Below, piece after piece: positions 1 through 11,054 of a DNA stretch of 64,000 bases. Each line of letters opens with the position of its first letter. The stretch's first letter is position 1. Origin of the DNA: Dacryopinax spathularia (lineage: Eukaryota; Basidiomycota; Dacrymycetes; Dacrymycetales; Dacrymycetaceae); assembly GCA_037974965.1 (NCBI GenBank), contig JBBPFI010000008.1, forward strand, positions 1 through 64,000, in the 5' to 3' direction. The position numbers and the translations under genes are program-made. The notes under the pieces are model-generated. The model was given only the letters and a program-made list of their open reading frames with translations, did not search any database and was not told where the DNA came from.

Positions 1-157
1 AACCCTAACCCTAACCCTAACCCTAACCCTAACCCTAACCCTAACCCTAACCCTAACCCTAACCCTAACCCTAACCCTAACCCTAACCCTAACCCTAACC
101 CTAACCCTAACCCTAACCCTAACCCTAACCCTAACCCTACCCCTAACCCTAACCCCT
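1..157. repeat. Telomere repeat array, left chromosome end
   Basis: About 26 tandem copies of AACCCT, read 5' to 3' on the + strand, so the G-rich TTAGGG strand runs outward. The array is perfect to about position 138 and then carries variant units (CTACCC, AACCCCT) before unique sequence starts. The window therefore begins at a true chromosome end. TTAGGG is the telomere repeat of most filamentous fungi. Confidence 0.98.
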
Positions 158-1736
158 AGGCTCCTGCGGGGCGCTACCTTCTGGTCGATGAGGAGGGGTA
201 TATTTCAATGCAGATTGAAGAAGAACGTAACCGTGTTAACCCGCTCTCACATGCCTGGAAAGCGCAACTGCCACAGACGCTATGGTTGATCCCCACCCAA
301 TGTCAAGATCTGTCGGCAGAGATACATGTGGGCTTTCAGGAGCTTTGCAAAGGAGGGGGGAGAGGCACAATGGGCGTGAAATATTGGCCCACATTCGAAC
401 ATCTACGCTTACTGTTCAAGGCCAACATCGACACTGACCTGGATCAGTATATCCTTCTCTGCGCAACACTGCTTTGCAAGATCCACCCTTGATATCGGTA
501 CAGTGTGTCCAATGCCAACGCACCCCTTAGGATGAGGGTGATCCGCAGCATGGTCATGACTGAACCAGAGTGTGCCGCAGGGACAACCCACTTAGGGATT
601 GTGTCTGCCTTGTTCATTACCTGGCATGCTGTATAGTTAGCAGGAGCCACTGGAAGGGAGTATTGGGAATGGCACCAGTACAAGCAGGCATTGCAATACA
701 GCTGGTCCAGGGCTGACATCAGATATTGGGAATCGCAAGGGCTGCTCCAACCTCCCAAGGAGCAGGATACAGGATCAAGTCCGGACAAGAAGGCTGCTGG
801 CAAAGCAAGGCAGGCTGTAATCACGCAGGAGGACTTGCATCCTCTGACAAAACCCTTGCATTCCTCTCACTTGGAGCTGAATGGTCGTTAGAATAGAATC
901 TTGACAGTGATGTTAGGTAGATAGTGTTCAAAAGCCCCAAAAAAGGAATAGATCAAAAAATACAATGTAAATATGTATATACAGCTATGTGTGAGATACA
1001 GCTGTCTTTACAAGGTGTCTGCGGGTGCAAACACATTGCTTGCTAAGAAGTATGGCCCTCATTGGGACTTATTTACATGCTTATTGAGACTTATTTGGGC
1101 TTATTTCCAGACGTGCTCACGCTTATTTGGATTTTTGCAGGAACAGAGGGTGGACTTTATTTGTAGGGCCAAGGATAAGCTGGTGCTTTCCGGTTAAAGC
1201 TATCTTTCACCTGTATCTGTACCCACCAAGGGGCCCTTGTAAAACAACATAAAGCTATTTGAATGGATAGAATACTGCCCATAACTGAAACCTTTGGGCT
1301 AGCCTAGAAATTTGTGGGCTAACCAAGTATTAGATATACTGCAACTCTTATGGGTTAAGCCTAAGGCGTTAAAAATAGGTCAATTTGGTCTACCCCCAAC
1401 CCTAACCTTGGGAGAAACCTATATAGATGCTAAGAAGAGAATCTTATGGTGGTGGGTCACCTTGAGGTCAGACAGGACAATGACTCACACAACATCACCT
1501 TGGGAAGTATAATCCTGAGGAGCTGTGCAAATCCATAAGGCATGAGTTACTAATTAAGGCCTTTAACCTGTGTACTTCCTTGATTAATACCATTGCACCA
1601 GAACCTACCTCTGAAGATATATGTTAGTATTTAGCCATGTTGCTGTCCTCTTGTACTCTAGGTGCTTTTACACTTTCCATGCCTGAGTTGCTGGACAATA
1701 TTGTGTCTTATCTTCCCTTGCATGATATGGTTAGGC
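158..1736. other. Subtelomeric region, no gene recognised
   Basis: About 1.6 kb that is richer in A/T than the rest of the window, especially from about 900 to 1700. Short open frames exist on both strands (the longest is 126 codons at 444-824, minus) but none shows a family motif, splice pattern or credible start. Around 1055-1130 the motif CTTATTT recurs several times in a loose tandem array. A short interstitial telomere-like stretch (AACCCTAACC) lies at about 1398-1407. No subtelomeric RecQ-type helicase gene is visible. The A/T-rich stretch ends sharply near 1737. Confidence 0.6.
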
Positions 1737-2144
1737 AGGCGCCCCTATGGCCGCTCTGCCGCGAGGCAGGCATGATAGCCCTTCGGCACCCCGCATCAGA
1801 GAGGGGGGGGTGGCTGGCTGCCAGGCGGCAGAGACGGTACCGCCGTCACCGCCCTCTGCCGCCAGCTCGGTTTTCCCTGATGATGTCGTTTCACGTAGCC
1901 GGACATCCTTATGTAGAGAACAGAGAGGCAGTACCTTGGACATCCTGAACTAAGTTGCTCCAATCGCAATTTCGTGGTCCTCTCTTGCTGCCGCCAGCCT
2001 CCCGCCCATGCTGGACAGACTAGCGGACACAGTTCGGCCCGAGACACAATGGAACATCGTTGAAATGGGACATGACAATTAAAGCGTGAAGAAGTGCAAT
2101 CATGCATACAAGAATTTGGTGAGGCGGACTTGCCGGGTGCCCCG
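1737..2144. other. GC-rich flank with a hairpin, downstream of PIL1
   Basis: Composition switches abruptly to GC-rich at about 1737. A 10-bp inverted repeat (GGCGGCAGAG at 1824-1833, CTCTGCCGCC at 1854-1863) with a 20-nt loop could form a hairpin. The remainder is probably the 3' flank of the minus-strand gene that ends at 2145. No gene is seen. Confidence 0.45.
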
Positions 2145-4627
2145 TCACGCCTGCCCCAAATCAGTCGGTGCATACTGAGCCTGACCTTGTCCTGTCGAAG
2201 GCGGAACAGGCAGACGTCGTGGACCAGCAGCTGCAGACGGCGACATCGCTGCGTGTTCTGGAACTGCGAACGACGAGAAGGGCGGTGGCACTTCAGACGT
2301 CTGGCCTTGACCGGACTGCGCATCAAATGCGGTTGGCACTTGCTCGTAAGGTGGAGACGGCGGTTCGTCTTGTGCTTCGTCATCCGGAAGTGGCACCCGT
2401 TTGCGGACATGAAGCGGTGCGGTCTCGTTCACAGATTCGGACGACGCTCTGGGCGTGCGCCGGAAAGCCGACGCGGCGATGGTTCGAGGTGCATCAGGTG
2501 AGGTCGCCGTTGCGGTGAGGGAGCGCGACGATGGTGCAGGTGACACGTCAATCCTCGGAGGGGTAGCCAACGGTCGACCGCCAGCCTCATCACCTCCAAG
2601 AGAAGACCGGCCTGCCGCGAGACTTGAGCTTGACCGATTACGGTTCCCGAACATGGCCGGTGCTTGAGGAGGGGCGAGCGGAGCAGTCCCCGCTTCCTTG
2701 CTCGCGTCAGAAGGCAGCACTTCTTCAACTTCTTCGCGAGGCGATTCTCTGGTCGCTGGAACGTTGTTACGCACCCAGAACGCTGCTCTATAGTCAGCAT
2801 AAAGTGACAAGAAGTCCAGAGGAACGCACCATTGTCGCTGTACTCGTAATGGTAGTCATCACGGCTTCGCGTGCGGCGACCTGCGAACCGTGAACCAGTG
2901 GACGTTCCGTTGGGCTCTTGCTCGGCTGGTGCTGCTTGGGCGCTGCTGTCTGTCCATGGGTTGGCCATTGGTGAGCTAGGCTGGGAGTCTTTCCGCAAAT
3001 GTTGATGGCCGACTGATGGTGAGGTAGGTGCAGCGAACGTGGTCTGTGTAGCAGATCCAGGAGGGGTATCCTGCAAGTATGCCAACGAGGAGGGGCGACC
3101 ACCGACTGTTCCAGCGCCAATCAGGTAGTCAGGACTTCTCGAATGCGCGGCCGCAATAGGGAAGGTTGCTGCTGCGGCCGCTCGGCCAGAATCATGTCCA
3201 GATAGCTGACCGAACTCGGAAAATCCAGGGCCGCTTGGAGGAATGCTTAGAGGGCTTGGCTGTCGGTTGGTTACTCCTGGGGACATCCATTCGCTCGTCG
3301 AGGAACTCAGGTCAACAGGTGACGGTAGGCCAACATTTGAAGGAAGATGATGAGGCAGCTCAGGCCGCTGTGGGGAGGCAGGCGAAAGGGGCTCCTCTTG
3401 ATCCGGCGTGTTGACCTGCGGCGCCCCACCACCTTGAGTTTCCTGCTCACTCGCTTCAGGGAGCCCATTATAAGATTGCTGCTGCTGCCAAGTATCGGGA
3501 CGCTTGGGTGGCAGCGTCTCGGCTGGAACCGGATTGAAAGCAACCGAGTTGATGCAACGTGCGGCATGCTCTACCCTCTCGCGGGTCTTATCGAACGCTG
3601 AGTACAAACGTAAGAAGAAGGAGAACGGATGGCTAGGGGACACATACCAGTGTATGGTGCTCGCATCTGTCCTGGGACGGTTGCGTCCAAGGGAATCTCC
3701 TGAATAGACGTTAGCAAGGCCAAGGCATATGCTGCATAGAACATGTGCACACCTCGATCAGATCTTTACCAAGTGTTCCAACAATCTGCCAAGCTTGAGT
3801 TGGTTTCAAGAGGTTTTACTGGAGTGTACCCACAGTAATCTTCTCGGCAAGTTCTGCGAGCCCGCCAAACTTCAGCCCCATCACGTCCTTCGTCGTACGG
3901 CGTTTGAAGTCCATGATAGCAGCCTCCTCGTTATAGATGAACCCATCCAGCTGTGCAATCTCCTGCCGCAAGCTACTCAATAGCTCGGTCTGTTGAGGGA
4001 GTTGCTTGTTCTGAGGAGAACATGAGTTTGCGGCCATGAAGAAGCGGATCACATGCTCACCTCCTGGCCCATTTTGCTCAGTTTCTTCTGTGCCGCCTCA
4101 GCCTTTCCTACGAGATTCCTTCGTCGCTTCTTAGCGTCATCCAAGGCCTCCTCTCTGGAGCGAATGCCCTGATATACAATCAGATCAGATCATCGGGTAT
4201 GGAAAGTCCTTATACCTTGAGCATCGAGCGCATAGCACCTTCATGTTCTGCAAACCGACCGAAGGCGATGGAGGCATGAGATAAGAGATCTCGCGAGCGG
4301 GACAGGACATCCTGGGTTGTCTCTTAAATTTAGGCGGTGGATGAGGATGCGAGCCTGCTCACCCCAAGGTCTGCCCCTTCTCCACCGCCCCAGTGAGTTA
4401 AGGCCTCATTCGCCTTGTCCAAGTCTCCCACCAGCCGTTGTAGGCTATGGTTGCAGTTCAATAGCGCCCAGATGCATTGAGGATCAGGAGGCGTACCTGT
4501 TTATGACGCCCTTCTCTGCGGTGATCCATTCCTGGAGCAGACGGAGATCTTTATTACCAAGAGCCGGTATGGTTGATGTATGCGCGATCTTGGTTTGTAG
4601 ATTGCTGAGCACGCCTAGTCTGCTCAT
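2145..4627 (-). CDS. PIL1: Eisosome component PIL1/LSP1 family protein
   Basis: A BAR-domain protein of eisosomes, the plasma-membrane furrows of fungi. Nine exons can be followed on the minus strand from an ATG at 4625-4627. The family signatures appear in order: IPALGNKDLRLLQEWITAEK in exon 1, then LQRLVGDLDKANEALTHWG, then SRDLLSHASIAFGRFAEHE, then LRQEIAQLDGF and FKRRTTKDVMGLKFGGL, and EIPLDATVPGQMRAPYT before the tail. Introns are about 45-65 nt. The last two exons (about 3598-2145) encode a long Ser/Pro/Gln-rich tail, apparently disordered, which extends well past the PIL1 domain. The junction near 2838-2783 is read as a GTACAG donor to CTATAG acceptor; a nearby alternative donor would shift the tail's frame. 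The family call is firm and the exact tail is less so. Confidence 0.88.
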
Positions 4628-5890
4628 GACTGATTGGATACGATGGCCGTCTGATTTCCCAAGTGAGTTGTGCGAATACAAGTTGGATAGTTAGGGGTTG
4701 ATGCTGAGTTGCAGCCTGACAATAGGACGGCCGAGAGGAGGCTGCATTGCATTACGTCAATCGGGCGTGGCGCCTCACTGCGGGCGGGGTGTAGGGGATC
4801 CTTCGCCGCAGTCCCTTTCCCTCCTTCTACCCCTGTCCACTGCAATGAAAGGACCCACCTCAACTAGACTGTACTAGTTTCAAAGAACTTTCGCAACAAA
4901 TATGTACAGTCTCCGTTCGCTTGCCAAAACCGAAACGTCCTTGCTGTTATCAGACGCCTCTGAAAGCCCCCTTCCTCAACACTCTATACAAGGTGATCCA
5001 GTCGGATTTTATGGTATCGCCATAGAACCTGCCAACCTGGGTTGTCCAGAATTCTCGCTGCAAATGATGGTCGCAGAGCTGCTGACAGAGGTCGGTGATT
5101 CCCTTGATTTGTGCATTCACCGGTCATGTACTTTTCCATGCATTCAGGAAGCAGTACCGCCGGTCCCCGTCGTCATTGCAGAACCCGTTTGATGATTATC
5201 ATTGCCATCCTAATTGAATTGCTTGACTGATTGCGCGATAACCGCATTTATCGGGCAGTCAGATGCACCCCAGATCCGCTGCGGTTCGGCAACCGAGCAG
5301 CCGTATCCATTTTGCCCGCCTCGTGTATGTCAATGTCGGAGAGATGGGCCGACCAGTCAACCATAAGCAAAGCTGTTTCTTTCGCGCTCGTGAACAGGAA
5401 CCACGTAATTCCGTCGTACGATTGGACCTCGCAACTGTATTCGTTGCACATGTATCAGACTGAGATGGTCGCAATTCACATTCCACGAAAAAGTGCCCTG
5501 AAGGAAAGCTGGCAGCTTTGTACTGCGTGGAAAATCCGGCTTAGCTTGGGTGTCTCAGTCGTTGACAAGGCTGTCTGTCCTATCCGAGCCTTTGCCCTGC
5601 CCCTCCTCTCTCTTTGGTGCCGCCTGTCCAGCCTCATTGCACATATGTCAGCCCTCCTTACGTCCGTTTCCCATTCCTGTCTCCCGACCTCCATCCTTGT
5701 CACTGGTTCTATTTCGCCTTGTGCAACCAGTCATTTGCCAGCAGAACGACCATCATCAGAACTCGGCTGAATAGTTGGATCGACCTGTCACGGTCCGCCG
5801 GCTGGGACCTACCCTATATCTGTCTGCTTGGACTTTGGGACAGCCCTCGCTCTCTTACTCGCCTTCCCTTAATCTCGTTCGCCCCCTATC
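4628..5890. other. Divergent intergenic region between PIL1 and the G-alpha gene
   Basis: About 1.26 kb between two divergently transcribed genes, so it should hold both promoters. The part next to the G-alpha gene (about 5575-5890) is rich in pyrimidine runs on the + strand, as is common in fungal 5' leaders. Several short frames exist (for example 4902-5192 and 5231-5770, plus) but none has recognisable motifs. No RNA gene was seen. Confidence 0.5.
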
Positions 5891-7653
5891 ATGTCAGTCC
5901 AGACGAGAAGGGCAGAGCGACCAGCCGAACCTCCATATCGCTCCCCAGATTGCCCCCTCGACCGCGCGTTACTCCCGCCCCCCAATGAGACGCCCGAGCA
6001 ACGAGACGCTCGCTTGGCGCAAGAGTTGGCCGACAAACAGCGAAGTGATGCCATTGATGAGAGACTGAGAGAGGAGGCCGCGGCTGCGAAGAAGCGGAAG
6101 GAGGTTAAGATCCTGTTGCTCGGTGAGTAGCCGTGCTGCATAACCCTCGGAGCCCGGTGGCTCATTCCAACCGCAGGTCAGTCCCAATCCGGCAAGTCAA
6201 CGACGCTGAAGCAGTTCCAACTGTTATGGGCCCCGAATATCGTTCAAGAGCAACGTATATCTTGGCGTCCCATTATCTTCCTGAACCTCGTCGCCTCCAT
6301 TCGAATTATCCTTGATAGTCTCTCGGTTCGGTCTATCCAGGAAGAGGAGACTCGACCGGGGACCGGCAGCAGTACTGTATCTGTGGAGGAAACCTATTCT
6401 CGTTATGCTGAGCTTAAGCTCAAACTCGGTCCCGTACTCCAACTCGAGAACACCTTGCTCGAGATTCTCGGCACACCATCCGAATTCAAAGATCCGAGAT
6501 CGTCTTCCCCGACTTTGCCTGGTGCATCAAGCCGGAAGGGCGACATACTGGTCTGGCCAGAGTGGCAGAAGCACTTGGCCACCCGGAGGGGCACCATCCG
6601 CGGGCCGCCTGTGGGTAATGACATACGGCTGTCTGATCCTGGCAATGCCGCTACGATCATCAGCGCATGTCGGCCCGAACTCCAACGCCTATGGAACGAC
6701 CCGTTCGTCCACTCCGTTATAGCGAAGCGAAAACTCCGTCTGGAGGAGACGTCGGGATTGTATGTCTCGTGGCCATGATTGTCCGCAGCATTGACTCACA
6801 TTTTGCAGTTTTCTGAATGACATTGATCGCATCGCTCGATACGATTATGTGCCAACAGACGGTACGCACACGCTCTAGCCCTGTTGGGGAAACAGCTAAA
6901 AGTCCGTTCAAAGAGGACATACTTCGTGCTAGAGTTCGCACTATGGGCATAACCGAGCATCGATTTACCCCGCCAACAACTGAAAGGGAGGCAACGGACT
7001 GGGTTATATACGATGTTGGTGGCATCAAGAGCCAGGTACGTCTCCAGAAGCTCTGCCTGCTCAATCCAGACTAGAATGTTTTTATTAGCGACATACATGG
7101 GCGCCTTACTTCCAGGAAGCTCAAGCCATCATCTTCCTCGCTCCGATCTCCGCCTTCGACCAGAACCTTGCCGAGGATCGAAAGGTAAATCGGCTGGCCG
7201 ATTCCTTCCAGGAATTCGAGAATATATGCAAGAACGAGCTGCTCAAGAACGCTAGCATCATCCTCTTCCTGAACAAAGCGGATCTCTTGGAGGCGAAGCT
7301 GCAAGCTGGCGTCAGGTTCAGCAAGTATGTCACTCGCTACGGCGACAGGCCGAATGATGACAAGTCCGTTGCAGCATGTGAGCATACCGTCTTTACTGCG
7401 GTAAACCGGCTAATGTCATCGCAGACCTCAAAGGCAAATTCATCGAATCGTATAAACATCATCGCAGCAAGGTCGCACCCAGAGATACCCGCGAACTCTA
7501 TGTGCATGTTACCTCTGTCACTGTACGTCCTCGCAGGCCCGTGCAGCGAAACATACTGACATCTTGTAGGATATCCGCACCACGCGCCAAGTATTCCAGA
7601 ACGTGAAGGACACCATCGTCCGCGACTACCTAAGGAGTACCAGAATGATCTGA
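5891..7653 (+). CDS. Atypical heterotrimeric G-protein alpha subunit
   Basis: A GTP-binding subunit for signalling at the plasma membrane. Seven exons give a protein of roughly 475 residues, longer than the usual 350. G boxes seen: G1 GQSQSGKST (canonical GAGESGKST) split by the first intron; switch I RARVRTMGITE (canonical RTRVKTTGIVE); G3 DVGGIKSQRHTW (canonical DVGGQRSERKKW); G4 FLNKADLL; G5 TSVTD in place of TCATDT. The catalytic Gln of DVGGQ is replaced by Ile, and the P-loop Glu by Gln. The N-terminus (MSVQTRR) lacks the Gly2 needed for myristoylation. The C-terminus ends STRMI rather than the usual GLF/GLY-type receptor-binding tail. The family call is secure. Weak or absent GTP hydrolysis is an inference from the missing Gln. 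Confidence 0.9.
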
Positions 7654-7934
7654 TCACGCTACGAACGTCCCCTGGCGTCAATACACCCCTGTATCCTATT
7701 CCCTTTAAGTTGGGCTAATTGAAGGTGGAGGACAGTGTCCCCGCCAGCTGTGTATGGCTAGTTCTCCTGTTGTTCTGTCATAGGTTGGGATTTAGGCAAT
7801 AATAGACACTTTTCGCGACCATTGTCTCGACACAGCGCGACAATCCAATATGGTGCAATAATACACATTGTACGCAAGTGGTTGACCAATAACAGCAGAA
7901 CGACAGAACATAACCGTGTGGGCCCGTTGACCAA

Positions 7935-9282
7935 CTAGATGAAGTCCGCTGCATGCGGTCTATTGGCAACTCTCGGTGCTTCTGCCTCCTCACCTTCCGG
8001 CACCGCATTAGGGAAGGGTTGAGCATATTTGCTCGACTTTGCCCTGGCCTCTTCCTATCATCGGACGTGGTTAGTATAGGTTACGAATATCAGACGGAGG
8101 ACGTACAGGAGAAATGTCCGGATTTGACCAGATAAGCTTGGCGCCTCCCTTGATATCAGGTGGACGAGCATATTCCGGCTTCTGGACAGGCGCGAAGGTC
8201 GCCGGAGGTGCGGCCTGCGGCGGTGCGGGCGCAGGAGGCAAGCTTCCAGAAGGAGGCAAGCTGCCCGAAGGTGGAGCAGTTCCGACGGGCGGCAGAGGAA
8301 GGCCGGGTACAACGCCGGGCGGTCCGCTTGGTGGTGTGAAGCCAGGTCGTAACAAGCCTGGAGGAGGCATGACGCCAGGTGGGAATGGAACTGGAGGCGT
8401 CCCGTTCAGACCAGGAGGCGGAATGCTATAAAGCAAGTCAGAAAGACGAACCATCCGAAAAGACGGGTTGTACTCACGCTCCAGGAACAGGTGGGAATGG
8501 TGGAATACCCGGGAGTGCACCAGGCACAGGAGGAGCCGGCATTCCTGAAGGAAGCGGGAAGCCTGGCGGAGGTGGCATACCAGGTGGGAAGGGTAGCGGT
8601 GCCCCGAAAGCGACCGGCGCTCCGATAGCAGCAGGTGCGGGCACCCCAGGCGGCACCATCGGTAGGTCACCACCGGACATGAGCGCCTTGTGAGCCACCA
8701 GCATCTGAGCCAGCTCCTGCTGGGTGAGTACGCGCTTGTCGATTTTTGGCCGTTTTGGCGCTGTCGGAGCGGAGGTCGAACCAGGAGCAAGACCGAGCTC
8801 AGCCTCCTTTCGTCGCTTGTAGTCGGCAAGATCCGGTGCAGGAATACCCTCCATACCGAAGATCTCGACGTCGTACCCATCGCGACCAGGAAGAGCGTTT
8901 TCAATCCTGGAGAATTGTTAGGCAAGCAGGATTAAGGAGGTGGTGATTGGTCATACGGGTCAGGTTCTAGCTTGTGTACTTGCTGGACGTGCACGGCAAG
9001 ACCACCAGCGGTGTTCAAGCGACGTGGGCAATGATTGCACTTGAAGTGCTTTGCCTTTTGATGTTGCATCAAGACTATCGAGGTATGTTAGTCATGCAGT
9101 AGCAGGCTGAGGAGAATGTGCATACCCTTGACATCCTCAAAGTCACGCTCGCAGTACCAGCACCATGGCCGGATGATCTGCAATTCTATGAGCACAAACC
9201 CTTCTTGTATGTCGATTCTACTCACTGCGATCCTCTTCTTCTTCTTTTCCTTCTTCTCTGACTTCGTTGCTTTCTTGGGCAT
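7935..9282 (-). CDS. BuGZ/ZNF207-like C2H2 zinc-finger protein with GLEBS motif
   Basis: Related to metazoan BuGZ (ZNF207), which binds the spindle-checkpoint protein Bub3 and microtubules. Six exons on the minus strand from the ATG at 9280-9282. A Lys-rich start ([17 protein letters not shown]) is followed by the two conserved zinc fingers, [26 protein letters not shown] and [20 protein letters not shown], then the family signature [14 protein letters not shown] long Pro/Gly/Ala-rich region follows (about 8840-8120). Near the C-terminus [14 protein letters not shown] followed by [11 protein letters not shown] matches the Bub3-binding GLEBS type. The Pro/Gly-rich part is open in several frames on both strands, so longer alternative frames there are shadows. 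It shares a 246-bp divergent promoter with DUS2 and converges with the G-alpha gene 281 bp away. Confidence 0.87.
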
Positions 9283-9528
9283 TGTGGTCGACGAGGAGAG
9301 GAAGTGCGAGCCACTGAAGTCGACGGTGAGCGCTCCGTTGGATTCCCCGGATGCAAACAGACTCTTGTGCGCCACTCGGACCGAAGACCCCTGCCGATCC
9401 TAAATTTATGGGTTGTCGTCCCTGGCCACTTTGGGCGTTCATTTACTTGTTGCTCTTCGATGCTTCTAAGGGCATCCCCCCGCCCTTTCTTCACACCCCG
9501 CTGCTTTGCTTCGTTTCTCTATAGACCT
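9283..9528. promoter_or_regulatory. Divergent promoter, BuGZ-like / DUS2
   Basis: A 246-bp stretch separates the two start codons of divergently transcribed genes, so both promoters must lie in or overlap it. No specific TATA box or factor site can be named with confidence. The assignment rests on gene orientation only. Confidence 0.5.
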
Positions 9529-10948
9529 ATGTCCCGCCAAGCGCCTTCACGCTCACCTTCACCACCTTCAAAGCGACCTCGGATGGAACAGACTAATGCA
9601 GAAGCTGGACCTTCAGCAGGTCCGTGGACTCGAACGCCCGTCAATTACGGCAAAGGAATGCATCTCGCACCAATGGTTCGGTCGGGAACTCGTACGTTTT
9701 GTGTATCCAAGACTACCTTGAACGAGCTTACGAACAACCTGTAGTACCGACCCGACTACTATCGCTGGAAGCAGGAGCCGAGCTAGTATGGGGACCAGAG
9801 ACTGTTGACCGAGCTGTCATTGGCTGTGAGCGGACCGTCGATCGTAAGTACCCACCATCGCCTGGCCAGACGTTAGCTAAGTATTGCAGCTCGAACGAGC
9901 GTCATCAGCTATGGCAAGGGAGGCAAACCGATCTTCACAATTCACCCTGTCGAGCGCTCTCGCCTCATCTTCCAGCTTGGCTCCTCAAATCCCGAGTTGG
10001 CTGCTCAAGCAGCCAAAATCGTCTGCGACGACGTTGCCGGCATCGACCTGAACTGTGGATGTCCGAAGCATTTCTCCGTCCATGCGGGTATGGGTGCTGG
10101 GCTTTTGAAGAACCCTGACAACCTCTGTGCTATCTTGAAGGCCATTCGTGCTGTTGTACCACCGGAGATGCCTGTCTCGTGCAAGATCCGCATGCTTCCT
10201 TCGCAAGAAGACACCCTGGCTCTCGTACGACAAATAGTGGATACTGGTGCTATCAAGTGCTTGACCGTACACTGTCGGACACCACCAATGCGCGATCGGG
10301 AGCCAGCGATGATCCACCGCCTTGGGGATATCGTCGAAGCAGTCGGCGCGAAGGTGACTGTGGTGGAGAACGGCGACTGCACAGGCTATACGAGCGCGGA
10401 GAAGATACGTCAGGAAACGGGCGTAACGGCTTGCATGATTGCCAGAGCGGCCGAGTCGAATCCTACTTGTTTCTCGCCAGATGGGCCGAAGGATGCGGAG
10501 ACATACCTCATTCCTCGATACGTACGACTCGTGCGTCTTCTCCCTTCATCTCTTCGGCATTTCCCTGCTGACCGTACTTTACTAGGCAAAATACCTGGAC
10601 AACGGCTGGCCTAATACCAGGTTCTGCTTGACTCAGTTCACGTCCTCCCATCCTGTCGTGGGGAAAGAAGGCAGAGCGAAATGGAAAGCCGCTATTGGTT
10701 CGGCACATTCCTATGAGGAACTGAGGCTGCTCTGGGAGAAAGAGCCTGATTTCTTCGAGGGTGGAGAGGAGATTCTGAAGGAGATCGAGCGGTCACTGGC
10801 TGCCAGAGACCGGGAAGCAGTGCCGGCAGTGACTACGTCGGCCTCGGCTGTGGAAGAGGTCGGCAGGCCGGAGAGGACAGAGCGTCCCATGTTGGATGTG
10901 CTCGCTTCAGCCCCGCAGCCGACGCAAGAGATTCAAGCGGTCGTATAG
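9529..10948 (+). CDS. DUS2: tRNA-dihydrouridine(20) synthase DUS2
   Basis: A flavoenzyme that reduces uridine to dihydrouridine in the tRNA D-loop. Four exons from ATG 9529. After a Ser/Pro-rich leader the TIM barrel begins with GMHLAPMVRSGTLPTRLL, followed by the active-site region IDLNCGCPKHFSVHAGMGAG, where CGCPK carries the catalytic Cys. MPVSCKIRMLPSQEDT, KCLTVHCRTPPMRDRE and VVENGDCTGY match the FMN-binding strands of the DUS2 branch. Introns lie at about 9690-9743, 9841-9889 and 10521-10586. The acidic C-terminal tail after about residue 350 is poorly conserved. No double-stranded-RNA-binding domain of the animal type is evident. It ends 107 bp from the convergent SPB4 gene. Confidence 0.93.
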
Positions 10949-11054
10949 CGACTCGCACTTTCGCATACCGAACCAATGTAAGGTTATCCAATGTAGCAAT
11001 TAGACGGTATAGATGCAGCAGTAATATGATACAATGCATATGCAGATAGCCTCA

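Noticed and set aside
444-824. 126-codon subtelomeric minus-strand frame as a gene
   Set aside because: No recognisable motif, no supporting splice sites and an arbitrary start; left as unannotated subtelomere.
1637-1948. Possible F-box start (MPELLDNIVSYLPLHDM) at the subtelomere boundary
   Set aside because: It resembles an F-box N-terminus, but the frame loses similarity as soon as the composition changes at 1737; too short to call.
8071-8925. 284-codon minus-strand frame overlapping the BuGZ-like gene
   Set aside because: It mixes a wrong frame with the Pro-rich exon; the spliced gene with zinc fingers and GLEBS motif explains the region.
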